A DNA stretch of 64,000 nt from Thermogemmatispora carboxidivorans (GTDB lineage Bacteria > Chloroflexota > Ktedonobacteria > Ktedonobacterales > Ktedonobacteraceae). The notes under the pieces were generated by a model. It had not been told where the DNA came from and ran no database searches. It saw only the letters and a list, made by a program, of their open reading frames with translations. The stretch's first letter is position 1, and every line of letters begins with the position of its first letter. The stretch is taken from the NCBI RefSeq assembly GCF_000702505.1, contig NZ_JNIM01000001.1, forward strand, positions 5,122,327-5,186,326, written 5' to 3'. Of the stretch, positions 25,616 to 33,095 are shown piece after piece. The translations under genes and the position numbers were made by a program.

Positions 25616-26443
25616 CTAAAGCGAGCCGCCGCCAGTGACCTCCAGGACGTGACCAGAGACATAGTTTGAGAGCGGAGAGGCCAGGAAGAGCAAGGCCCCC
25701 GCTGCCTCCTCGGGGGTTCCCGGGCGCCCCAGCGGAATCAGCATCGTGGCCATCTGACGCATCTGACCGGGAATACCCAGCTCAACTTCCTCACCCTCAC
25801 GCTCAATCTTCTCACCGCCCTCCTTGGGCGCCGTCAGCCGCGTCTCAATGAAACCGAAGCAGGCGCAATTCACCTGTACATTGTAGCGCCCCCACTCCTT
25901 CGCCAGCGTCTTCGTCAGGCCGACAATGCCCGCCTTCGCCGTTGCATAGTTCACCTGGCCCGCGTTGCCGTGCAGCCCCGAAACCGAGCAGACATTGACG
26001 ACCTTACGTGGATTGGCGCGCCCATTGGCCTCCTGCTCGCGCTTGGCCGCCTCCCGAATAAATTGGGCCGCCTCCCGCAGGATGCGGAAGGGAGCTGTAT
26101 TGTGGACCTCAAGCATGGCGTACCACTGCTTATCGGTCATCTTGTGAATGACGCCATCCCAGGTGTAGCCAGCGTTATTGACGATGATGTCGAGGCCGCC
26201 AAAGGCGTCGAGGGTGGCTTTGATCAGCTGAGCCGGGAAGGCTGGATCAGTCACGTCGCCAGCCACAGCGACGGCCTTGCCACCAGCATTGCGAATAGCC
26301 GCTACCGTCTCATCAGCGGGACCCTGATCAAGATCGCTCACCACAACAGCGGCACCCTCCGCCGCAAAGAGCTTCGCAGCAGCCGCTCCGATACCACGCC
26401 CAGAGCCAGTGATAATGGCGACTTTACCGTCAAGCAAACCCAT
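25616..26443 (-). CDS. SDR-family 3-oxoacyl reductase (FabG-like)
   Basis: NAD(P)-dependent short-chain reductase, 275 residues. TGSGRGIGAAAAK near residue 12 is the cofactor loop, NNAGYTWDG the structural motif, and SVSG plus NYATAKAG give the Ser-Tyr-Lys catalytic set. A loop of about 30 charged residues (KEGGEKIEREGEEVELG) replaces the usual short substrate lid. That hints at a long or CoA/ACP-bound substrate, as in FabG4-type enzymes. ATG 26443 starts the conserved MGLLDGKVAIIT. It lies third in a minus-strand row after two MaoC-fold genes, so it likely supplies 3-hydroxyacyl substrates to that dehydratase. Confidence 0.88.
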   Translation of the reverse strand: MGLLDGKVAIITGSGRGIGAAAAKLFAAEGAAVVVSDLDQGPADETVAAIRNAGGKAVAVAGDVTDPAFPAQLIKATLDAFGGLDIIVNNAGYTWDGVIHKMTDKQWYAMLEVHNTAPFRILREAAQFIREAAKREQEANGRANPRKVVNVCSVSGLHGNAGQVNYATAKAGIVGLTKTLAKEWGRYNVQVNCACFGFIETRLTAPKEGGEKIEREGEEVELGIPGQMRQMATMLIPLGRPGTPEEAAGALLFLASPLSNYVSGHVLEVTGGGSL

Positions 26444-26631
26444 TGCCTTGACTCTTCCTTTCTTCACTCAGATCAGGATGGATAGACGACCGCGCAACGG
26501 CTCGCCCAACGAGCGCGCGCCGCTGCGCGCCTTGATTGCTCGTTCCTGCTCTCCGCCGCGCTCCTCTGCGGAGCGGAGAGGAATAGATTGAAAGCCATAG
26601 ATGAAGAGCGGGGCGAGTCCGCTCTGCCTGC

Positions 26632-27084
26632 CTACTCGCCGCGCTTGGGCAGGGCCGCTACGAAGGTCCCGCTTGCCTTGACATCGCCATTCTGATCCAC
26701 CGCCTGGACCTTGCCAGCAATGCGTGCCTCGCCGTCTGCCTCGTATTTCTCGGTGATCGTTCCGCTGCAGGTAATCACGTCGTCAAGACGGGTCATGCTC
26801 TTGAAGCGCACGCCGAACTTGCGCAGAGCCGTCGGTCCCACATAGTCGCTGAGCAGCTGCCCGAGAAAGCCCATGATCAGCATGCCATGTGCAATAATGC
26901 CGCCAATGCCGAGCATTTCCCCAATCTTGGGATCGGTATGGAGGGGATTGAAATCGCCTGAGGCGCCAGCATAGCGCACAAGCTGCAGATGGGTCACAGG
27001 AGCCTTGACCAGCCGGGGAATCTCATCACCGACCTGGACGTCTTCGAAATAGCGCTTCGTGGGAAGTTTGGCTTCCGTTGTCAT
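26632..27084 (-). CDS. MaoC-like hot-dog dehydratase, catalytic subunit (HadB-like)
   Basis: A 150-residue single hot-dog protein of the MaoC/(R)-hydratase group. The hydratase signature is complete: GDFNPLHTDPKIG with the Asp and His dyad, followed by GIIAHGMLIMGFLGQLL. It would hydrate or dehydrate (3R)-hydroxyacyl-ACP or -CoA. AAAGGAG 7 bases upstream fixes ATG 27084. It follows the HadA-like gene by 39 bases. In mycobacteria HadB is the catalytic partner and HadA or HadC the substrate-binding partner; this gene pair has the same division. Confidence 0.88.
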   Translation of the reverse strand: MTTEAKLPTKRYFEDVQVGDEIPRLVKAPVTHLQLVRYAGASGDFNPLHTDPKIGEMLGIGGIIAHGMLIMGFLGQLLSDYVGPTALRKFGVRFKSMTRLDDVITCSGTITEKYEADGEARIAGKVQAVDQNGDVKASGTFVAALPKRGE

Positions 27085-27123
27085 CAATGAACTCCTTTGG
27101 TCGCTCTCTCGACTCTCGTCGCG

Positions 27124-27573
27124 CTAGCGAACTATCAGCACCTGACGCGCCTTCAGAACTTCCTGCCCGCTTTGATTGGTATAGCGAGTCTCTAGCGTCA
27201 GAATATCCATCGACGAGCCATCCTTGCTCTGGCGCGACTTGCCATCCACAAGAGTAGTCACACCAGTCAGAACATCTCCAGCGTAGATCGGTGCCAGGTA
27301 TTCGTATTCCTCTTCACCGTGGATGATGCGCATCACATTGACGCCGATCGCCACCAGATGCTTGACAAAATCTGCATTGCCCCAGAACTGGAAGGTCGTC
27401 GGCGTCGTCGGTGAGGCCGGAACATCGGGATAACCCGCCGCTTGCGCCGCTTCTTTGCTATGGTAGAGCGGGTTTTCATCGCCAATCGCCAGATTCAGCT
27501 CGTGAATCTTAGAGCGCTCCACCTGATAGGTGAATGGGGGAAAACTCTGCCCGATCTTGCTCTGGTCGAACAT
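27124..27573 (-). CDS. FAS1-type MaoC N-terminal-domain protein (HadA-like)
   Basis: 149 residues of the MaoC_dehydrat_N/HadA type. The position equal to the hydratase signature reads GDENPLYHSKEAAQAAGYPD. The catalytic histidine of D-x-N-P-x-H is a tyrosine here, so the protein should not be active alone. The following PASPTTPTTFQFW segment is typical of HadA substrate-channel sequences. GAGGT before the ATG supports the start. A promoter lies 40-70 bases upstream. I infer a heterodimer with the product of 26632-27084. Confidence 0.87.
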   Translation of the reverse strand: MFDQSKIGQSFPPFTYQVERSKIHELNLAIGDENPLYHSKEAAQAAGYPDVPASPTTPTTFQFWGNADFVKHLVAIGVNVMRIIHGEEEYEYLAPIYAGDVLTGVTTLVDGKSRQSKDGSSMDILTLETRYTNQSGQEVLKARQVLIVR

Positions 27574-27614
27574 CAGACACCTCTTTTTCGGCAGTACGGC
27601 AAGTAGCCAGAAAT

Positions 27615-27644
27615 AGTATATAATGATGGACGAAACGACGGCAA
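27615..27644 (-). promoter_or_regulatory. Promoter for the hadA-hadB-fabG-like genes
   Basis: On the minus strand TTGCCG (27639-27644), 18 bases, TATACT (27615-27620). It is 42 bases before the HadA-like ATG. An overlapping TATAAT on the plus strand (27619-27624) could serve the divergent thioesterase, but has no -35. Confidence 0.5.
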
Positions 27645-27790
27645 CTGAGCCGCGGCCTGGCGGTCCGCCGCCTGCTTGGGAGGGGGCGACGGTTCAGGCC
27701 AGGCGTCAGCATTTGCCTGCTGTACAGGGTATTGTAATTGTACCCGCACCAGAGCTGCAAAAACAACGAACGTACAGAGGAAAGCCATAG

Positions 27791-28258
27791 ATGGAACTGT
27801 CGAGCCAGGAAATCGTTGAGCGCCTCAATGGCACGCGGGCTGGCACGCTGTGGGAAGCCCTGGATATCTCGCTGGTCAGTGCCGACAAGGAGCGCGTGGT
27901 CTTAAGCATGCCAATTGGGCCCCGCCACAAGCAGCAGGCCGGCTACTTGCACGGAGGCATCTCGGTGCTATTGGCCGAGACGGCGGCCTCCATTGGCACA
28001 GCTCTCAATATCGACATGGAGGAGCAGATGGCTCTGGGTCTGGAAATCAACGCCAACCACCTGCGCCCCAAGCGCGAGGGCCGTCTCACCGCCATCGCCA
28101 CCCCCATCCACCGTGGACGCAGCACCCAGGTCTGGGAGATTCGCATTCAGGACGAACAGGAGAAGCTGGTCTGTATCTCGCGCTGTACCCTCGCCGTGGT
28201 ACCGCGCCCGCCCGAGGCCATCAACCCACTCATGGCTTCATCTCAGGCGTCCGAGTGA
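27791..28258 (+). CDS. PaaI-family hot-dog acyl-CoA thioesterase
   Basis: 155 residues, single hot-dog fold. The thioesterase signature is LHGGISVLLAETAASIGTALN, with the HGG turn and the catalytic acidic residue in the long helix. It would release free acid from an aromatic or medium-chain acyl-CoA. The start ATG follows AGAGGAAAG. The gene is divergent from the hadA-like gene and about 270 bases upstream of the acyl-CoA ligase, so the locus pairs activation and release of acyl chains with dehydration and reduction. The substrate is unknown. Confidence 0.87.
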   Translation: MELSSQEIVERLNGTRAGTLWEALDISLVSADKERVVLSMPIGPRHKQQAGYLHGGISVLLAETAASIGTALNIDMEEQMALGLEINANHLRPKREGRLTAIATPIHRGRSTQVWEIRIQDEQEKLVCISRCTLAVVPRPPEAINPLMASSQASE

Positions 28259-28272
28259 TTCATCTACAGGTC

Positions 28273-28301
28273 TTGACAGCCTCTGCTCCAGCAGGTACCC
28301 T
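28273..28301 (+). promoter_or_regulatory. Possible promoter for the acyl-CoA ligase
   Basis: TTGACA (28273-28278) is consensus; 17 bases on is TACCCT (28296-28301), only a half-match to the -10. The leader would be about 220 bases. Confidence 0.3.
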
Positions 28302-28527
28302 ACCTACCAGTAAGAACGCTGACGTTCCTTGTTCAGCATAGCGGGCCATCTGGCTCCACTTCACAGGTACTGATAGGCAGGAAGGCTTTCTTGCATCGGC
28401 TGCGGGAACAGGAGAGCGGCAGGCGTGAAGGTGAGCAGGAGAGGCTATCAGACGCGCAGAGCAGTCCCCCCTCACGTCTCTCGCCGCCTCATCCTGTTCC
28501 TGCTAGTGTCCCCCAGGAGCAGACGCT

Positions 28528-30261
28528 ATGGGCCTGACCACCGCTGGTCTCTCCCACTGGCAGGGCGAGCCTGCCGAAATTCCCCTTCTGAACATGACCA
28601 TTGGCGACCTGCTGGATCATCGCGCTGAAGAGTTGCCCTCAAGCGAGGCCGTCGTCTATAGCGGCTACCCCGAGTACGGCGGAGCGCTCGATCTGCGCTG
28701 GACCTATCGTGACCTGCGCGAGCATGCCGAGGCAGTGGCGCGCGGTCTCCTGGCCCTGGGCTTGCACAAGGGCGAGCATATCGCCGTCTGGGCAGCAAAT
28801 TTACCCGAGTGGCTGCTGCTAGAGATGGCGGCAGCCAAGGCCGGGCTAGTGCTCGTAACTGTGAATCCCGTTCTGCGCGCGCGTGAGTTGGAGTATGTGC
28901 TGCGGCAGGGCGATGTCGCCGCCCTCTTCTTTATGGCACGCATCCGCGATCACGACTGTCTGGAGACGGTGCGTCGGCTGACGACTCCCGCTGGCCCCCC
29001 CGGTGCTGTGCGCAGTGAAGCTTTGCCCTGCCTGCGCTACGTTTGTCTGATTGGTCCACAGCCCGCAGCCCTGGCTCAGCAGAGTGATTGGCGGCCCGCC
29101 CTCTTCCGCGAGCTGGTGGCCGCCGGGACAGCGATTCCTCCCGAGGCTCTACGCGAGCGCCAGCGCAGCCTCTCCCCTGACGACGTCGTCCAGATCCAAT
29201 ATACCTCTGGCACGACCGGCTTCCCCAAAGGGGCCATGCTGACTCACCGCAATGTCCTCAACAACGCCATGCTCTTCGTGCGCCGCTCCAACGGCATCCC
29301 CGCGGACCGCGTGTGCAATCCGATGCCTTTTTTCCACACCGCTGGTTGCGTGCTGGCGGTGCTGGGCTGCCTCTACATGGGCACAACGCTGGTCCCTATG
29401 CTGGCTTTTGATCCGCTCAAGACCCTGCAGATTGTCAGCCGCGAGCGCTGCACGCTGCTCGGAGCTGTGCCAACTATGCTGCTGGCCCTCCTCCAGCACC
29501 CCGATTTTGGTCGCTACGATCTTTCGACGCTGCGGGCTGTGACCTCCGGAGGGGCGCCGGTACCGCTCACACTCATGCAGCAGGTCAAGGAGCAGATCGG
29601 GGCCGATATCACCATCGTCTATGGACTGACCGAATCGTCTCCGGTGATCACGCAGACCCTGCCGGATGATAGCTTTGAGCTGAAGGCCAGTACGGTCGGC
29701 GTACCGCTGCCCTACACAGACGTCAAAATCGTGGACCCGGCGAGCGGCACGGTGGTTCCCTGCGGGACGCCCGGGGAACTCTGCTGTCGCGGTTACCTGG
29801 TGATGAAGGGCTACTACAAGATGCCGGAGAAGACAGCGGAGACGATCGACAGCGAGGGCTGGCTTCATACTGGTGACCTGGCAACGATGGATGAACAGGG
29901 CTATGTACGCATCGTGGGCCGCTTGAAGGAGATGATCATTCGCGGCGGGGAGAACATCTATCCGGCGGAAATTGAGGATTTCCTGCTGCAGCATCCAGGT
30001 GTGGCCGAGGCCCAGGTGATCGGCGTGCCGGACCCCTTCTTCGGTGAGGAGATCGCCGCCGTGATTCGCCCGCGCGAGGGTGCCCAGCTCAGTGCCGAGG
30101 AGCTGCGCGCTTTCTGCCAGGGTCAGATCAGTCACCAGAAGATACCACGCTATTTCCTGTTTACCGACACTTTCCCGATGACGGCCAGCGGCAAGGTGCA
30201 GAAGTTCTTGCTTCGCGAGCAGGCCGTCAAAGAGCTGGGGCTGCAGGAAGCCAGGCCCTAG
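28528..30261 (+). CDS. Acyl-CoA synthetase (AMP-forming, FadD/ACSF2-like)
   Basis: 577-residue ANL-superfamily ligase joining a carboxylic acid to CoA through an acyl-adenylate. The P-loop YTSGTTGFPKGAML is near residue 226, YGLTESSPV near 370, GWLHTGDL and YVRIVGRLKEMIIRGGENIYP near 450-480. The catalytic lysine is in TASGKVQKF near the end. The set is complete. Medium- to long-chain fatty acids are the likely substrates by similarity of style to the ACSF2 group. The upstream thioesterase and divergent hadAB-fabG-like genes suggest one lipid-metabolism locus. Confidence 0.92.
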   Translation: MGLTTAGLSHWQGEPAEIPLLNMTIGDLLDHRAEELPSSEAVVYSGYPEYGGALDLRWTYRDLREHAEAVARGLLALGLHKGEHIAVWAANLPEWLLLEMAAAKAGLVLVTVNPVLRARELEYVLRQGDVAALFFMARIRDHDCLETVRRLTTPAGPPGAVRSEALPCLRYVCLIGPQPAALAQQSDWRPALFRELVAAGTAIPPEALRERQRSLSPDDVVQIQYTSGTTGFPKGAMLTHRNVLNNAMLFVRRSNGIPADRVCNPMPFFHTAGCVLAVLGCLYMGTTLVPMLAFDPLKTLQIVSRERCTLLGAVPTMLLALLQHPDFGRYDLSTLRAVTSGGAPVPLTLMQQVKEQIGADITIVYGLTESSPVITQTLPDDSFELKASTVGVPLPYTDVKIVDPASGTVVPCGTPGELCCRGYLVMKGYYKMPEKTAETIDSEGWLHTGDLATMDEQGYVRIVGRLKEMIIRGGENIYPAEIEDFLLQHPGVAEAQVIGVPDPFFGEEIAAVIRPREGAQLSAEELRAFCQGQISHQKIPRYFLFTDTFPMTASGKVQKFLLREQAVKELGLQEARP

Positions 30262-30576
30262 CTAACACGACTATGCCAGAACAACGGAACAAGAGTCGGA
30301 GCGGAGGGGCGCGTCCTCAGTACGGCAGTCTCCAGCAGCTCCCGCCCCTGGGCATGCGCTTCTCCCCTCGCGGCCCAGTCCTACCCCTCATGCAGGCCGA
30401 GAGCCCGATGGCCACCCGGTTCTGGCGACGCACCTCTCCCTCTGAAGCTCCTTCGATAAACAGGAAAAAAGTACTGGTCTCTCTGCTCGTCTGGCCCTCG
30501 CTCGTTCCCAGAGCCAAAAGAGGATTCAGGCCAGGGCGAGTCGCCGGGCCGGTCTCGCACACAAAGGCCAAGCCAG
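30262..30576. other. Spacer before the GH3 lipoprotein gene
   Basis: No gene, clear promoter or terminator recognised in this 315-base stretch. Confidence 0.35.
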
Positions 30577-31914
30577 ATGAGCATCAGTAAACGCTATTTC
30601 CTGCTTGTACTGCTTTTCGTGCTGCTCAGCAGCAACGCCTGCAGCGCCGTCACCAGCTCGCCTGGTAGCGGGCAGACCCTGACCACAACGAGAGGGTCGG
30701 CGACAGTTCGAGCCAGTCCGACCGTGCCCACCGTGGTTCCCTCCACGGCCACCCCAACGCTCGATGAGCTTGCCCGTGGCATCGTACGCAATCTGACCCT
30801 TGAGCAAAAGCTCGGCCAGATGGTCATTGTTGAATTCTCCGGCGCCAGCTACAGCCCCGACCTGCAGCAGATGATCGAGACCAGCCAGGTCTCAGGCGTC
30901 CTCATCGAAAACAACAACGGTAACGTCGAAAGCAGTACCCAGCTCACAGCCCTCAACGCGACTCTGCAAGCCCACGCCCATATTCCCCTCTTCATCAGCA
31001 CCGACTTTGAGGGTGGCTACGTCAACGAACTGCGCCGGATTACGGGCGAGCGCCCTTCTGAGGCCGCTATCGGCGCCAGTGGCAGCACTCAATATGCCTA
31101 CAATCAAGGGCTGGCCGCAGCCCAGACCCTCAAGGCCCTTGGCCTCAACGTCAATTTTATGCCCATCGTCGACGTTCTCACCAATGCGAACAACCCCGGT
31201 CTTCCTCAGCGGACCTTCGGCTCCGATCCGACGCTGGTCACCAACATGGGACGCGCCTATCTTCAGGGCCTGACCGCTGGCGGAATCATCGGCTGCCTCA
31301 AGCACTTCCCGGGCCTTGGTGCGGCCAGCGTCGACCCTCACCGCGTGCTGCCCAACGATAACCGCAGCCTGGCTCAGCTGGCCAGCATCGACCTTGTCCC
31401 CTATCGCACCCTCATCAACGAAGGGATTGTCCCGATGGTCATGACCACCCATATTCTCAACCCCCAGCTCGACCCGCGCCTGCCTACCTCGCTCTCCCCA
31501 GCCGTGGTCACCGACCTCCTGCGCAATCGTCTCCATTTCGAGGGCGTCACCATCAGCGACACCCTCTGGATGGGTGGCATCAGCAACACTTACCCTCTTG
31601 CCCAGGCAGCTGTCTTGGCCGTCAAAGCCGGAGAGGACCTCCTGCTCGGTCCGCGTGAGCTGAGTGAGACGCGCAACATGCTGGCTGCGCTGAAGGAGGC
31701 TGTCCTCAAAGGGGAGCTGCAGGAAAGCCAGATCAACGCCGCCGTCGAGCGCATTCTGGCCCTCAAGCTACGCTACGGCATCCTCAGTCAGACACGCGCC
31801 CTGCAGTTGCTGACCACTCCCGGAGATGACCAGGCCCCGACAGCTCACGCTCCCCATCCCCAAAGCATGGCCGAGGTCGACCGGCGCCGCTCAGCCTGGC
31901 AGGCAGTCCTCTGA
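30577..31914 (+). CDS. Glycoside hydrolase family 3 lipoprotein (NagZ-like)
   Basis: 445 residues. A signal peptide ends in a lipobox-like SSNAC with the cysteine at 22, then a Thr/Pro linker to about residue 60 and a GH3 catalytic barrel. ISTDFEGGYVNELR (NagZ: D-x-EGG-x-V) and ISDTLWM with the aspartate nucleophile are present. The usual KHFPGHGD loop reads KHFPGLGAASVDPH: the first histidine is replaced by leucine, while the D-x-H pair that acts as general acid is kept as DPH. It is probably an N-acetyl-hexosaminidase acting on cell-wall fragments or glycans outside the membrane. No partner genes are close. The ribosome site is weak. Confidence 0.85.
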   Translation: MSISKRYFLLVLLFVLLSSNACSAVTSSPGSGQTLTTTRGSATVRASPTVPTVVPSTATPTLDELARGIVRNLTLEQKLGQMVIVEFSGASYSPDLQQMIETSQVSGVLIENNNGNVESSTQLTALNATLQAHAHIPLFISTDFEGGYVNELRRITGERPSEAAIGASGSTQYAYNQGLAAAQTLKALGLNVNFMPIVDVLTNANNPGLPQRTFGSDPTLVTNMGRAYLQGLTAGGIIGCLKHFPGLGAASVDPHRVLPNDNRSLAQLASIDLVPYRTLINEGIVPMVMTTHILNPQLDPRLPTSLSPAVVTDLLRNRLHFEGVTISDTLWMGGISNTYPLAQAAVLAVKAGEDLLLGPRELSETRNMLAALKEAVLKGELQESQINAAVERILALKLRYGILSQTRALQLLTTPGDDQAPTAHAPHPQSMAEVDRRRSAWQAVL

Positions 31915-31925
31915 CCAACGCCCTT

Positions 31926-31961
31926 GGCAGGCAGACAGACGGACAGACAGATAGGCAGATA
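31926..31961 (+). repeat. Degenerate period-4 tract after the GH3 gene
   Basis: Nine units in fixed phase: GGCA GGCA GACA GACG GACA GACA GATA GGCA GATA. It lies between converging genes. Confidence 0.7.
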
Positions 31962-32005
31962 GCGCCGCCAGAGCCGCTGGCCTCTCCCTGTCCCTCTGTC
32001 CCTGG

Positions 32006-32734
32006 TCATTCCCCTCCAGGCTTGTCCGCGGCCACCTCCCTGGCGTCAGCCTTGAGGCGCTGCAGCTCTGCCACGATCTCGGCAGTCCTCATGATCGAGA
32101 CCCCGATGGCCTGCAGCTCCTGCTTGCCCTGCTCATACAAACCGGAAACCGCATCTTCCACCAAGACCAGGCGGAAATCACGCTCGCTCGCCTCGTAGAG
32201 AGTGGCACGTAGAGCATGGGGAAAATTGCAGCCGCAGATCGCCAGCGTCGAAACACGGGCCCGACGCAGATAGTCCTCCAGGGGCGTGCGATAGAAGGCT
32301 CCCCAGCGTGGCTGGCAGATGACCACCTCGCGCGGCCAGAGATACTGAATCTGGCCGGCCAGCAGGCGCTCCTCCTCCAGGCGCGAGAAGCGGTCAGGCA
32401 GCAGCGCTGGCACGATCTCACAACCTGGGGAACCGGCCAGGGTCCAGCCGGCTCCGCGCTCCACCGCCGCCCGGTGGCAGAGATCGACATTCGAACCATC
32501 GGCCAGATAGATACGCACGACATGAACAATTGGGCGCTCTGCTGCCCGAAAGGTCTGCAGCAGGCGTACAATGTGGGGTACAACTGCTACAGTTCCTGTC
32601 ACTCCCGCCGGCTGACCATCGAGGAAGTCTCTTTGCATGTCAATTACAATGAGAGCAACAGTAGTAAAATCAGGCACCGTATAGTGATCCATAAAGCTCA
32701 CCAGGACCAACTCTTGGCTCATATCAAACGGCAT
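32006..32734 (-). CDS. Isochorismatase-like cysteine hydrolase
   Basis: 242 residues of the isochorismatase superfamily (alpha/beta, Asp-Lys-Cys triad). The aspartate is in VIDMQRDF. The position of the catalytic lysine falls in PRWGAFYRTPLEDYL, where I see arginine rather than lysine. The nucleophile fits the cysteine in ICGCNFPHALRAT. The substrate (amide, hydroxamate or nitrile-type) is unknown, and the changed triad makes activity uncertain. A TACAAT box at 32744-32749 would place the transcript start only a few bases before ATG 32734, so translation may instead begin at the ATG at 32692, which has GGTGAG upstream. Confidence 0.8.
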   Translation of the reverse strand: MPFDMSQELVLVSFMDHYTVPDFTTVALIVIDMQRDFLDGQPAGVTGTVAVVPHIVRLLQTFRAAERPIVHVVRIYLADGSNVDLCHRAAVERGAGWTLAGSPGCEIVPALLPDRFSRLEEERLLAGQIQYLWPREVVICQPRWGAFYRTPLEDYLRRARVSTLAICGCNFPHALRATLYEASERDFRLVLVEDAVSGLYEQGKQELQAIGVSIMRTAEIVAELQRLKADAREVAADKPGGE

Positions 32735-33095
32735 GTTGTGATCATTGTATCACTACCAAGCCGCAGGAGCCGCAGAAAGCAAAGGAGAGAACAGGTAAGC
32801 GATCGCTTGTCCTGGCACTTTCTTCCCAGGGAAAACCAAACCAGAGCCATAACACATTGTGAGATTTTTTCCCCCAGTGACGTAGTACTTAAGGGGTCAA
32901 TGAGGAGAGAACCGCGCCCGGAACAGGGTGCTGATGGTGCCAGGGTTCTCTTCGTTGCTCGTTGCTATCCCTAGTGTTTCGTCATCAGTACGTGTCGCTG
33001 AACAACTATCCACCGAGGACGCTTCTCCTCCAGCCATCAGACAGCGAACTGTGGGAATGACATATTCGAATGGTGCGGGAAGGAGTATCAAACCT
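32735..33095. other. Divergent spacer with control region of two genes
   Basis: Contains the TACAAT box for the minus-strand hydrolase. The solute-binding protein gene needs a promoter here, but no strong pair of boxes is seen. A frame from 32928 in phase with the binding protein lacks any signal-peptide logic and is rejected as its N-terminus. Confidence 0.4.
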
